Shown here piece by piece: positions 7,747 through 14,632 of a stretch of 16,133 bases of DNA (positions are counted from its first letter, which is position 1; each line of letters opens with the position of its first letter). The stretch is taken from NCBI GenBank assembly GCA_947165105.1, contig CAMUZC010000033.1:1-16133 (forward strand). The letters are read 5' to 3'. The stretch is from an uncultured Lachnospiraceae bacterium. Lineage in GTDB: Bacteria > Bacillota_A > Clostridia > TANB77 > CAG-508. The position numbers and the translations under genes were made by a program. The notes beneath the pieces are model-generated. The model searched no databases, was not told where the DNA came from, and saw nothing but the letters and a program-made list of their open reading frames with translations.

Positions 7747-8256
7747 CTATTTTTCAAAATAACTACTTGTATCTTCTAATCCGTCAAAATTAATTTGTCT
7801 TAGCACTTCAAACAAGATTATATTGACTGAATTAGATAAATTTAAAGATCTTAAATTATGTCTCATTGGAATTCTAATAGTATTTTCAATATATTTTTGT
7901 AATAAATCTTCTGGTAACCCCTTTGTTTCTTTCCCAAACAATATAAATACTTCATCAAATCCACTATAATCAACATCACTGTAGCAATGTGTAGCTTTTG
8001 TTGATGCATAAAACATATTGTTATCTTCTGGTTTATATTTCTCTAAAAAATCTTGAAGAGATTCATGTTCCTCAATATCAACCTTATCCCAATAGTCTAA
8101 TCCTGCTCTTTTTAAGTATTTATCTGTAATTTCAAATCCTAGTGGTTTAACCAAATGTAATTTAGCACCTGTTGCCGCACAACTTCTTGCAATATTTCCT
8201 GTATTTTGTGGTATTTCTGGTTCAACCATTACTATGTTAATTTTCATTTCTGTCAT
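7747..8256 (-). CDS. trmL: tRNA (cytidine(34)-2'-O)-methyltransferase
   Basis: SPOUT-family enzyme that 2'-O-methylates the wobble C/U of certain leucine tRNAs using S-adenosylmethionine. The protein shows the family hallmarks in order: VMVEPEIPQNTGNIARSCAA at the start, LVKPLGF, then FILFGKETKGLP and IPMRHNLRSLNLSNSVNI, which build the trefoil-knot SAM pocket. Length (about 170 aa) is typical. Start choice is between ATG 8277, 8256 and 8247. The AAAGGAAAGGAA ribosome site best serves 8256 or 8247, and homologues usually begin at the residue corresponding to 8247. It sits 31 bp or more after the S66 peptidase gene and before the PHP gene on the same strand. Confidence 0.96.
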   Translation of the reverse strand: MTEMKINIVMVEPEIPQNTGNIARSCAATGAKLHLVKPLGFEITDKYLKRAGLDYWDKVDIEEHESLQDFLEKYKPEDNNMFYASTKATHCYSDVDYSGFDEVFILFGKETKGLPEDLLQKYIENTIRIPMRHNLRSLNLSNSVNIILFEVLRQINFDGLEDTSSYFEK

Positions 8257-8308
8257 TTCCTTTCCTTTTTGAGACATTTTTTATAAGTCCTAGTATTGTC
8301 TCATTCTA

Positions 8309-9364
8309 CTAGCCCCTTAATTCAAATTTAATACTTCCTTTTCCATTTTCACATTCAACTGTTGCAATAGCACCATTTATAATTGTCATACATGGTCCTT
8401 TATGAGACATGTCTGCATCATAAATAATTGGAACATTTAATTTTGCTAAAACACTGTCTTTCAAAGCCTCTTCCATTGTGTAATCTAAAAATGATGTTTC
8501 AACACCATTTCTTCCAAAAATAATTCCTTTTGTATTTTTGAAATATCCAAGCTCGTTTAATTTCCATAAAACACGAATTAGTTCTTCTTTTGATAACTCG
8601 CAATTATCAAAATACCAGATAATTCCATCGTTCTTGTATTTCTCAACAAATTCAGATGTTCCATCATATTTAGTTCCTGCAATTTCCGCAATTATATCTA
8701 AACAACCGCCTATAATTCTTCCATTCATAGAAACATGTTTTTCGCATTTTTCTATCTCATTTTTATTAGAACCTGAATTTAAAACTTTCCACTCAACTTT
8801 ATCTGTAAAATTATAACCTTCAAGTCCTGTTGGATTTTCTATTTCAGCTCTTTTATCTTCATACATTTCATAACTATTTTGAGCAATCATATTTCCTTGT
8901 AATATTTGCAAGTTCTCTATCACACTTCTATCATATTCTTCTACACCATATTCCCCAAAATTATTTCCATAAATTGTTGCAATATCATACTTTGTTGTAA
9001 TAGGGAACAAAATTCCTGTTGGATCTGAAAAACCTTGAACATATTTTGGATTATTTACAATTTTCTCAAAATCAACATATGGTAATATTTCTACAAGAAA
9101 TTCACCACCAGCTGCACACATAATAAAATCAATGTTTTTATCTTCAAACATTTTATTAAGCTCTTCTGCCCTAACTTCTGCACTTGCACTTCTTGCTTTT
9201 TCAGATTTATTTATGTTTTCTGATAATATACACTTATATCCCATTTGCTCTAGTTTTAATTTTGAATTTTTATATTTTATTTTATGCAATTCATCATAAG
9301 CTCCACTAGATGGAGCTGGAACACCTACTATATTTCCTTTTTCTAAAAACTTTGGATATATCAT
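8309..9364 (-). CDS. S66-family LD-carboxypeptidase / MccF-like peptidase
   Basis: 351 aa, no signal peptide, so cytoplasmic. S66 enzymes trim the terminal D-alanine from tetrapeptides during murein recycling, or cleave peptidyl-nucleotide antibiotics such as microcin C (MccF). The catalytic residues are visible: nucleophile Ser113 in GFSDPTG, Glu256 in FDNCELS and His321 in ADMSHKG. VPAPSSGA at residues 15-22 and CAAGGE at about 83-88 are typical N-domain motifs. Length and the YGNNFGEYG segment fit the MccF-like branch a little better than classical LdcA; the substrate cannot be fixed from sequence. ATG 9364 follows GGAGG. It lies 21 bp after the Zn-peptidase gene, consistent with one operon. 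Confidence 0.94.
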   Translation of the reverse strand: MIYPKFLEKGNIVGVPAPSSGAYDELHKIKYKNSKLKLEQMGYKCILSENINKSEKARSASAEVRAEELNKMFEDKNIDFIMCAAGGEFLVEILPYVDFEKIVNNPKYVQGFSDPTGILFPITTKYDIATIYGNNFGEYGVEEYDRSVIENLQILQGNMIAQNSYEMYEDKRAEIENPTGLEGYNFTDKVEWKVLNSGSNKNEIEKCEKHVSMNGRIIGGCLDIIAEIAGTKYDGTSEFVEKYKNDGIIWYFDNCELSKEELIRVLWKLNELGYFKNTKGIIFGRNGVETSFLDYTMEEALKDSVLAKLNVPIIYDADMSHKGPCMTIINGAIATVECENGKGSIKFELRG

Positions 9365-9385
9365 TTTTCATCCTCCAATTTCTAA

Positions 9386-10072
9386 TTAATCATCACTTCT
9401 ACGTCTTAAAATCATTACCAATCTTAATACTTGAATTAATGCATTTGCAACACCTGCAACATATGTTAAAGCTGCTGATGTAAGCATTTTTCTTGCACCA
9501 TAATACTCATCTTTTTCTAATAAATTTAAACCTTTTATTTGATTAAGCCCCCTGTTAGAAGCATTAAATTCAACTGGTAATGTAATTAATTGAAATGCTA
9601 AAATTATGCATTCTAACAATATGCCTATTCTAATTAGCATCATTGAGGAAAAAAGCAAACCTATTACAACAGCAAAATAACCTGCATAAGAAGCAAAATT
9701 TACAACTGGAATAATAGATCTTCTCATTCTTAAAAACAAGTAACCATCTTTGTCTTGTATTGCATGACCACATTCATGTGCAGCAACACTTACAGCAGCA
9801 ACCGTAGAACCTTTATAAATATCCGTTGATAAATTTACTGTTTTATTTCTTGGATCATAATGATCAGTTAAATTTCCTTCAACCATATTAATTCCAACAT
9901 TTTCTAACCCATTATTATCCAAAATTCTTCTTGCTGCTTCGTATCCAGATACCCCACCATTATTATTTTGTTTTGAATATTTTTTATAATTGTGATTTAT
10001 AAACCATTGAGCTCCTATCGCTATTATCATTGAAATTGCAATTAAACCATAGTCTGTTAACATGTAATCCAT
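9386..10072 (-). CDS. YugP-like zinc-dependent membrane metallopeptidase
   Basis: 228 aa. An N-terminal membrane helix (about 7-24) precedes a soluble catalytic part with VAAHECGH (His99, Glu100, His103), the zinc-binding HExxH motif of this family (Zn_peptidase_2, YugP of Bacillus). Further membrane segments occur around 120-165 and near the C-terminus (ALTYVAGVANALIQVLRLVM). The DHYDPRNKTVNLS stretch is the typical strand before the active-site helix. It is probably an integral-membrane protease with its catalytic site facing the cytoplasm; natural substrates are unknown for the family. ATG 10072 follows AGGAGGT at 4-5 nt. It is the first gene of a four-gene co-directional run and divergent from the ATPase gene; I found no convincing minus-strand promoter in the 133-bp gap. 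Confidence 0.95.
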   Translation of the reverse strand: MDYMLTDYGLIAISMIIAIGAQWFINHNYKKYSKQNNNGGVSGYEAARRILDNNGLENVGINMVEGNLTDHYDPRNKTVNLSTDIYKGSTVAAVSVAAHECGHAIQDKDGYLFLRMRRSIIPVVNFASYAGYFAVVIGLLFSSMMLIRIGILLECIILAFQLITLPVEFNASNRGLNQIKGLNLLEKDEYYGARKMLTSAALTYVAGVANALIQVLRLVMILRRRSDD

Positions 10073-10121
10073 ATGTACCTCCTATTTTTTATTAATATAC
10101 AGATACTATATCATATTAGAC

Positions 10122-10150
10122 TTGAAATTTCTACTTTTTTTATGTAAAAT
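10122..10150 (+). promoter_or_regulatory. Promoter of the DUF853 ATPase gene
   Basis: TTGAAA (10122-10127), a 17-bp spacer and TAAAAT (10145-10150), 56 bp before the ATG at 10206. Good match in both boxes. Confidence 0.65.
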
Positions 10151-10205
10151 GTAGTTAATATGTTTATTATATTAAACAAATCCTATAAGAAAAGGAGATT
10201 TATTT

Positions 10206-11873
10206 ATGTTTGTAGATAATAAAATTTTAATTGGAAAATCAAATGAAAAAGAATTGTTTATTTTACCAAACATGGCTAACCGACACGGATTAATAACTGG
10301 TGCATCTGGAAGTGGTAAAACAATTACTTTGAAAGTTATGGCTGAAAGCTTTTCTAACGATGGAGTACCAGTCTTCTTGGCTGATGTTAAAGGAGACTTA
10401 GCGGGAATGTGTACCCCTGGAGCTAATAATGAAAAAATTCAAGAAAGACTAACTAAATTAGGAATAAATGACAAGTTTACATTTGAAGCTTTCCCAACAG
10501 TTTTTTGGGATGTTTATGGAAAATCTGGTCATCCAATTAGAACAACAGTAAGTAATGTTGGTTCAACTATTCTTTCAAGAATGCTTGGTTTATCAGATGC
10601 ACAAGCAGGAGTACTTGCAATTGCTTTCAAAATTGCTAAAGATACAAATCTTGAATTAATAGATTTAAAAGACTTACGTTTATTATTACAACACATTGGT
10701 GATAATCGTTCAAATTTCACACTAAATTATGGAAATGTTTCTGTTCAAAGTATTGGTGGAATTCAAAGAAGTATTTTAATGCTTCAAGAACAAGGCGGAG
10801 ATTATTTCTTTGGCGAACCATCAATTGATATTAAAGACTTTTTAAAATTCGATACTGAAAACGGTTTTGGTAATATAAATATCTTACATGCTGCTGAATT
10901 ATTCAAACAACCAACATTATACTCATGCTTTATGTTGTGGATTTTAACTTATTTAAATCAAAACATGCCAGAAGTTGGAGATTTGGATAAACCAAAAATG
11001 GTATTCTTCTTTGATGAAGCCCATTTATTGTTTGATGATATGCCAAAATATATGCTTACTCAAGTAATTCAAGTTGTTAAGTTAATACGTTCAAAAGGAA
11101 TCGGCTTATACTTTATATCTCAAACACCAAATGATATTCCTAATGATATTCAATCACAACTTGGAAATCGTGTTCAACATACTCTAAGAGCATATACACC
11201 AGCTGAACAAAAAATTGTAAAAGCCGTTGCAAGTTCATTTAGACCAAATCCTGAATTTGATACTGAAGAAGCAATATTAGCTCTTGGAACTGGTGAAGCA
11301 TTAGTTACATTTTTAAATGAAAAAGGTGAACCCGGAATTGTCGAAAAAGTAACTGTTCTTCCACCTCAAAGTCAAATGGGAACAATTGAAGATGATGTTA
11401 GAAATAATGTTATAAACAACAGTAGATTTAAAGGAAAATATGATGAATTAATTGATAGAGAAACCGCTTTCGAAAAAATACAAGCTGAAAGTATGCGTAT
11501 TGAAGAAGAACAACAACAAGTAGAAAATGAAATGTATAGTAGTAATAATACTCAATATGCTACTCCTGATAATTCTGGTAATGGTATGTTTTCATCAAAT
11601 AGTTCTAATGGTGGTATGTATTCAATGCCTAATAATACTAATAATTCAAATAATACAAATAACGCAAACACTTATAATAACAATCAATCTTCAAATTCAA
11701 ATAATTCATCAAATGGAAGAAATGTTGGTTCTAAAACAACAACTTCAAAATCAAAGCCAAAGAAAAAGACAAAATCTTCTGCAGAAAAAGCTTTTACTAA
11801 AGTTGGAAACTCAGCACTTACTTCTTTTGGAAGAAAAATTGGAAATGATTTATTCAAAAAATTGTTCAAATAA
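10206..11873 (+). CDS. DUF853 / HerA-like P-loop ATPase (YjgR family)
   Basis: 555 aa. ATG 10206 follows AAAAGGAG at 8 nt. Walker A is GASGSGKT (residues 32-39). LADVKGDLAGM (58-68) and FPTVFWDVYG are signatures of the DUF853 family of helicase HerA-type ATPases. Walker B is MVFFFDE (265-271) followed by AHLLF, and YFISQTPNDIP is the sensor-like segment. The ATPase part ends near 400. A helical stretch, then an Asn/Ser/Gly-rich low-complexity linker (about 440-510), then a Lys-rich tail (KSKPKKKTK) and a terminal amphipathic helix follow; E. coli YjgR also has a basic tail. Members are thought to act on DNA, but no defined role is established. It is monocistronic and ends at a terminator shared with dapA. 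Composition is like the core genome. Confidence 0.95.
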   Translation: MFVDNKILIGKSNEKELFILPNMANRHGLITGASGSGKTITLKVMAESFSNDGVPVFLADVKGDLAGMCTPGANNEKIQERLTKLGINDKFTFEAFPTVFWDVYGKSGHPIRTTVSNVGSTILSRMLGLSDAQAGVLAIAFKIAKDTNLELIDLKDLRLLLQHIGDNRSNFTLNYGNVSVQSIGGIQRSILMLQEQGGDYFFGEPSIDIKDFLKFDTENGFGNINILHAAELFKQPTLYSCFMLWILTYLNQNMPEVGDLDKPKMVFFFDEAHLLFDDMPKYMLTQVIQVVKLIRSKGIGLYFISQTPNDIPNDIQSQLGNRVQHTLRAYTPAEQKIVKAVASSFRPNPEFDTEEAILALGTGEALVTFLNEKGEPGIVEKVTVLPPQSQMGTIEDDVRNNVINNSRFKGKYDELIDRETAFEKIQAESMRIEEEQQQVENEMYSSNNTQYATPDNSGNGMFSSNSSNGGMYSMPNNTNNSNNTNNANTYNNNQSSNSNNSSNGRNVGSKTTTSKSKPKKKTKSSAEKAFTKVGNSALTSFGRKIGNDLFKKLFK

Positions 11874-11883
11874 AATGATAACT

Positions 11884-11912
11884 AAAAAGAGACTTTTTAA
11901 AAGTCTCTTTTT
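11884..11912. terminator. Shared bidirectional terminator inside the dapA 3' end
   Basis: Stem AAAAAGAGACTT (11884-11895) with AAGTCTCTTTTT (11901-11912) and a 5-nt centre that can pair one further base. U-rich tails occur in both directions. The dapA stop codon is at 11897-11899, so the right arm encodes the last dapA codons (Lys-Arg-Asp-Phe). Confidence 0.9.
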
Positions 11913-12787
11913 CTATGTCTTTCAATAGTATTTCTTATAATATCCTTGTTCTCATCTGATAACTCGATTAAAGGTAATCTTGGAACTCCATAATCATATC
12001 CAATTAAGTTCAATGCATATTTTACAGGTATTGGATTAACTTCACAAAACAAACTATTAATTAAATCTAAAACATCTAATTGCATTCTACATGCCTCTTT
12101 AACCTGACCATTTAAATATTTTTTCACCATATCATGCGTATATTTAGGCATCACATTTGATAAAACTGATATTACCCCTTTCCCTCCTAAAGAAAGAATT
12201 GGTATTATTTGATCATCATTCCCTGAATAAATAGTCAAATCTTCTCCACATAATTTAGCTATTTTAGCCACTTGAGATATGTTTCCACTCGCCTCTTTTA
12301 TTGCTACAATATTCTCAATTTTTGAAAGTTCCAAACATGTTTCTGGTAAAATGTTTACTCCTGTTCTTGAAGGAACATTATAAAGAATAATGGGAATACT
12401 TATAGATTTAGCAATTTCTTTATAATGAGCTATTAAACCTTTTTGTGTTGTTTTATTATAATATGGCGTAACAACTAAAACCCCATCTACTCCAACACTT
12501 TCAGCATATTTTGACATTTCTACCGCTTCTTTTGTATTATTACTTCCTGTTCCAGCTATTACTTTAGTTCTTCTATTAACAGTATCAATAACAAACTTAA
12601 TTGTTTGTTTTCTTTCATCTTTTGTCATAGTAGAAGCCTCTCCTGTTGTTCCGCAAACAATTATGCTATCAACTTCATTTTCAATTTGATTTTCTATTAT
12701 TCTTTTGAATTCTTCATAGTTTACACCATTTTCATTAAATGGAGTAGCAATAGCTGTTCCGCATCCCTCGAATAAAACATTTTTCAT
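11897..12787 (-). CDS. dapA: 4-hydroxy-tetrahydrodipicolinate synthase
   Basis: 296 aa, standard length. It condenses pyruvate with aspartate semialdehyde, the first committed step to diaminopimelate and lysine. The Schiff-base lysine is Lys164 in VAIKEASG. Tyr136 and Arg141 lie in ILYNVPSRTG, and the substrate loop CGTTGE spans 45-50. PYYNKTTQKG contributes the neighbouring-subunit tyrosine. The N-terminus GCGTAIATPF is canonical. ATG 12787 follows AAAGGAG at normal spacing. No other lysine gene is adjacent, so it appears monocistronic. A TATAAT lies about 40 bp upstream, but its -35 partner is poor. The C-terminus ends within the terminator hairpin. Related pyruvate-lyases (NanA, KDG aldolase) are less likely because the DapA-specific motifs match throughout. 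Confidence 0.97.
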   Translation of the reverse strand: MKNVLFEGCGTAIATPFNENGVNYEEFKRIIENQIENEVDSIIVCGTTGEASTMTKDERKQTIKFVIDTVNRRTKVIAGTGSNNTKEAVEMSKYAESVGVDGVLVVTPYYNKTTQKGLIAHYKEIAKSISIPIILYNVPSRTGVNILPETCLELSKIENIVAIKEASGNISQVAKIAKLCGEDLTIYSGNDDQIIPILSLGGKGVISVLSNVMPKYTHDMVKKYLNGQVKEACRMQLDVLDLINSLFCEVNPIPVKYALNLIGYDYGVPRLPLIELSDENKDIIRNTIERHRKRDF

Positions 12788-12854
12788 ATTTTTATTCTCC
12801 TTTCCCTAAAACAATTATATGCTACTTCTTAAAAACTTGTTCATATGCCAAAAA

Positions 12855-12880
12855 AGATGTCAGAAAATCTTCTGACATCT
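12855..12880 (-). terminator. Terminator of the 198-aa gene
   Basis: Perfect 11-bp stem (12855-12865 with 12870-12880) and a 4-nt loop, ending 7 bp from the stop codon. On the minus strand it is followed by TTTTTTGG. Confidence 0.85.
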
Positions 12881-12887
12881 TCTCTTT

Positions 12888-13484
12888 TTAATAATTCAGT
12901 TCATAACCAATCTTAACACCAACAAAGTAATTCTGGTGTTTCTTTTTATAGCCTATGTTTCCATCGTCATCGCCTTCATAGAAAGAAATTTTTTCAAAAC
13001 ACACTGTTTCACCAAGAAGCTCAACCATTTCTTTGGCTATTTTTACAGCAGATTCGTAAAGTTCTTTTCCAAGTTCTTCAACGTTGCATAAAATAGCAAA
13101 CTCAATTTCATTCTTACCATTAAACTCGATATCTACAAAGTACGGAATAGTCTCGAAAAACAGCTTATCATCGCTATCATGTAAGCAACAAATACTGTCA
13201 TAAAACTTATTATATGCTTCTGTAGTTTTCGGTAAGTAAAAATACAAATCTGCATCTTCGTCACAGGTTTCAACCAGATACATTCCCTCAGAAGAACCAC
13301 AAAGACCTTCACCTTTTAGTTTCATAACCTCATCATCTGACATCCAAAAAATAGAGCTGCTATGTCTGTCCGGTTTCCAGTAACGTGCAAAATAATAAAT
13401 CTCCTTTATTAAAGCACTCTTAAGTTCTCCAATGGCGACCACCGCATTCGCATACGCATTTGGCTCCTGAATTAAATACCGCAT
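12888..13484 (-). CDS. Unrecognised acidic 198-aa protein
   Basis: I do not recognise this protein. The start is ATG 13484, preceded by TTGGAGG; the frame extends to 13529 without a usable ribosome site. The product is soluble, acidic and rich in aromatic residues, with no signal peptide or membrane helix. Notable segments are IYYFARYWKPDRHSSSIFWM near the N-terminus, TCDEDADLYFYLPKTTEAYN and FYEGDDDGNIGYKKKHQNYF near the end. Predicted alternation of strands and helices suggests a compact alpha/beta fold. GC is well above the flanks (42% in a sampled 60-base line against 23% in dapA), pointing to transfer. It has a consensus promoter, its own terminator and a divergent partner (the 79-aa gene), so the two may be one acquired unit. 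Confidence 0.8.
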   Translation of the reverse strand: MRYLIQEPNAYANAVVAIGELKSALIKEIYYFARYWKPDRHSSSIFWMSDDEVMKLKGEGLCGSSEGMYLVETCDEDADLYFYLPKTTEAYNKFYDSICCLHDSDDKLFFETIPYFVDIEFNGKNEIEFAILCNVEELGKELYESAVKIAKEMVELLGETVCFEKISFYEGDDDGNIGYKKKHQNYFVGVKIGYELNY

Positions 13485-13512
13485 AAAAAAACCTCCAATA
13501 CAGTTATTAAAT

Positions 13513-13568
13513 TGTTTACTAATAGGCAATTTGCACTATCATGTTCAATATTTTAGCATGTTTACTAA
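13513..13568. repeat. Direct repeats of TGTTTACTAA, candidate operator
   Basis: Two exact 10-bp copies at 13513-13522 and 13559-13568, 46 bp apart. One lies in the promoter spacer and one in the leader of the 198-aa gene. The core TTTACTAA recurs at 13642-13649 over the -35 box of the divergent 79-aa gene. The 8-mer also occurs by chance near 14327, so this is suggestive only. Confidence 0.35.
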
Positions 13569-13578
13569 CTTATGTCAA
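13550..13578 (-). promoter_or_regulatory. Promoter of the 198-aa gene
   Basis: Minus-strand TTGACA (plus 13573-13578), a 17-bp spacer and TAAAAT (plus 13550-13555), 66 bp before the ATG. A TGTTTACTAA element (13559-13568) sits in the spacer and is repeated exactly at 13513-13522 in the leader. Confidence 0.75.
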
Positions 13579-13641
13579 TTAATCATTTATTTTAAAATTT
13601 TTCAAAAGCATTATTAAAGTATTGTGTAAAACAGCTCAAGC

Positions 13642-13670
13642 TTTACTAATTTAACATAATGTGGTATAAT
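13642..13670 (+). promoter_or_regulatory. Promoter of the 79-aa gene (extended -10)
   Basis: TTTACT (13642-13647), a 17-bp spacer and perfect TATAAT (13665-13670) preceded by TGG, which makes an extended -10. It lies about 75 bp before the start codon. Confidence 0.7.
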
Positions 13671-13744
13671 TATATCGTAGACATTTTCAATATTACATCT
13701 TATTCCGTCTACAAATATTAATTATTTAGATGGAGGAATATCCA

Positions 13745-13984
13745 ATGAAAAAAGTAAAAATTCACAAAGCTAGACGCCCAATGTACCCCACAAATTCATA
13801 CAGTGACCGTCACTATGGTTACCATTGTGGAGGATTCGACTACGATTACTGTGAAAACATGGCTCGTGATATGGCTAGGCGCAAGCAAAATGGTACTGCT
13901 AACTATTCGGTTATCGAATTTGCAATCATACCATTCCCTGGAGCAAAGACATACTACGTTGAAGACCGATCACAGTATGCTTAA
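13745..13984 (+). CDS. Unrecognised 79-aa Tyr/His/Arg-rich protein
   Basis: I do not recognise this protein. The start is ATG 13745 with GGAGG 8 nt upstream; an in-frame ATG at 13730 overlaps the ribosome site and is rejected. The product is small, soluble and basic to neutral. Its N-terminal part is rich in Tyr, His and Arg (KVKIHKARRPMYPTNSYSDR), with two cysteines (Cys33 and Cys41) in HCGGFDYDYCEN. An amphipathic helix NMARDMARRKQNG precedes the hydrophobic strand YSVIEFAIIPFPGAKTYYV. The two Cys and nearby His could bind a metal, but no known finger pattern fits. It has a strong promoter with an extended -10 and a perfect terminator, so it is probably expressed well. It is divergent from the 198-aa gene, with similarly raised GC. 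Confidence 0.75.
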   Translation: MKKVKIHKARRPMYPTNSYSDRHYGYHCGGFDYDYCENMARDMARRKQNGTANYSVIEFAIIPFPGAKTYYVEDRSQYA

Positions 13985-13993
13985 TTCATTGGA

Positions 13994-14019
13994 GGCACAC
14001 TTGCATTTGCAAGTGTGCC
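13994..14019 (+). terminator. Terminator of the 79-aa gene
   Basis: Perfect 12-bp inverted repeat (13994-14005 with 14008-14019), folding with a 4-nt loop, followed by TTTTCT, 10 bp after the stop codon. Confidence 0.92.
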
Positions 14020-14073
14020 TTTTCTATATAGATTGTTTATTTTGTGCACATGTTTATAAAACAATCTAATCAT

Positions 14074-14550
14074 TTATTTTTTTATTTTGTAATTTAACAA
14101 TTCACATAAGATTAAACATGGGAAATCAACACATAATATTATCTTAACAATTAATTTCAGATTTGAATCATCCCATGGACCTCTATATTTATGGTTAAAG
14201 TACATATTTGCAAAAAAAGTAATTACCAATGCAACAGTGCAAATATACTTAACAATATTTAGTATTTTTAATGTACTATCAACTTTTTCTTTTAACATAA
14301 TAAAATTTTCTTCTGCTTTACTAATATAATCAGTCTCATTAATTTTCTCTCCGGATAATAATTCATTAACATTAATATCTAACTCATTGCATAAGTCTTT
14401 TAATAAGGAATAATCTGGCATTGTCTTACCGTTTTCCCATCTACTTATTGATTTACTTGTAACACCCAATTTTTCACCTAATTGTTCTTGTGTTAAACCT
14501 TTTTCTTTTCTACAATTAAAAATAAATTTTCCAATTTTACTTTGATCCAT
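14074..14550 (-). CDS. XRE-family regulator with C-terminal membrane anchor
   Basis: 158 aa. ATG 14550 is chosen because AAAGGAGAGG precedes it; the open frame extends to 14646 without such a site. Residues 6-60 form a Cro/CI helix-turn-helix (IGKFIFNCRKEKGLTQEQLG, then KSISRWENGKTMPD), a typical sequence-specific DNA-binding domain. A short linker leads to two hydrophobic helices, about 98-120 (IVKYICTVALVITFFANMYF) and 135-155 (LIVKIILCVDFPCLILCELL), so the regulator is probably tethered to the membrane. That arrangement is known among Firmicutes XRE proteins, usually next to the membrane or transport genes they control. It follows the alpha/beta hydrolase gene by 82 bp. That gap contains a GC-rich inverted repeat and an AT palindrome that could be its operators. 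Confidence 0.92.
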   Translation of the reverse strand: MDQSKIGKFIFNCRKEKGLTQEQLGEKLGVTSKSISRWENGKTMPDYSLLKDLCNELDINVNELLSGEKINETDYISKAEENFIMLKEKVDSTLKILNIVKYICTVALVITFFANMYFNHKYRGPWDDSNLKLIVKIILCVDFPCLILCELLNYKIKK

Positions 14551-14570
14551 ATTACCTCTCCTTTCGCAAT

Positions 14571-14622
14571 TAATTATATAATTATTGTTAATTAAGTAAC
14601 AGGACAGAACCTGAGAGTTGGG
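14571..14622. promoter_or_regulatory. Candidate operator region upstream of the XRE gene
   Basis: A 14-bp perfect palindrome TAATTATATAATTA (14571-14584) contains a TATAAT on the minus strand. An inverted repeat CAGG-N6-CCTG (14600-14613) lies in a GC-rich patch unlike its AT-rich surroundings. Placement before an XRE gene suggests autoregulation. This is inference only. Confidence 0.3.
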
Positions 14623-14632
14623 TATTATATAA

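Noticed and set aside
8290..8312. CTAGTA/TACTAG inverted repeat between the S66 gene and trmL as a terminator
   Set aside because: A 6-bp stem with an 11-nt loop overlapping the stop codon and lacking a U-run; too weak.
11527..11928. Plus-strand 133-aa frame overlapping the ATPase tail
   Set aside because: An out-of-frame reading of the AAT-rich low-complexity linker; it gives an Ile/Leu/Gln-rich nonsense peptide.
14030..14067. 9-bp inverted repeat AGATTGTTT/AAACAATCT as a second terminator
   Set aside because: The 20-nt interval and AT-rich stem make a weak hairpin without a U-tail, and a perfect terminator already precedes it.
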